DNA of 5,426 nucleotides, taken from positions 1-5,426 of the forward strand of contig JAVVPO010000111.1 in NCBI GenBank assembly GCA_036655715.1, read 5' to 3'. The notes beneath the pieces are model-generated. The model was given only the letters and a program-made list of their open reading frames with translations, did no database searches and was not told where the DNA came from. This DNA comes from JAVVPO01 sp036655715. GTDB taxonomy: Bacteria; Bacillota; Clostridia; Lachnospirales; Cellulosilyticaceae. A program made the translations under genes and the position numbers. Position 1 is the first letter of the stretch. Each line of letters opens with the position of its first letter. Below, in pieces: positions 5,396 through 5,426 of this stretch.

Positions 5396-5426
5396 AATTT
5401 TGTAACAAATACTAAATAGATAATAC

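Overview
The window looks like a chromosomal piece of a low-G+C Firmicute, most likely a Clostridia member. The DNA is AT-rich, ribosome binding sites are strong AGGAGG-type, promoters are close to the sigma-A consensus with 17-base spacers, and the protein families are typical of the group: a GlcT/LicT-type antiterminator, HPr, and an SH3-NlpC/P60 wall hydrolase. Placement below class level is not supported by the sequence alone. All genes are on the + strand.

Region 1 (1-2628) is an amino-sugar catabolic block. It starts with the C-terminal 207 residues of a GH94-type (cellobiose/chitobiose phosphorylase family) enzyme. Next come nagA (GlcNAc-6-phosphate deacetylase) and nagB (glucosamine-6-phosphate deaminase), which overlap by 14 bases. 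Together nagA and nagB turn GlcNAc-6-phosphate into fructose-6-phosphate, ammonium and acetate. The phosphorylase is a plausible source of GlcNAc units from chitin or glycan disaccharides, but its substrate cannot be read from the tail.

Region 2 (2629-4241) is a compact PTS regulatory cassette. It has its own promoter (2646-2674) and a leader hairpin (2709-2758), and ends at a perfect 23-bp terminator stem. It encodes an HPr, a BglG/GlcT-family PRD antiterminator and a free-standing EIIB domain. The antiterminator and EIIB genes overlap by 20 bases. No EIIC or EIIA is present. The HPr keeps His15 but has Arg at the HprK target position 46. The antiterminator keeps both PRD1 histidines, but both PRD2 histidine positions are substituted (Asn204 and Asp263). 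Both changes remove inputs normally used for carbon catabolite control. I infer a dedicated sensory relay, HPr to EIIB to PRD1, separated from global control. This is the most interesting observation in the window.

Region 3 (4242-5327) is a separate transcription unit. It has an AT-only palindrome, a near-consensus promoter and a long AT-rich leader, followed by a secreted SH3-NlpC/P60 endopeptidase. The last 99 bases hold a strong rightward promoter for a gene beyond the window, with a small inverted repeat touching its -35.

No RNA genes, mobile elements or CRISPR arrays were seen.
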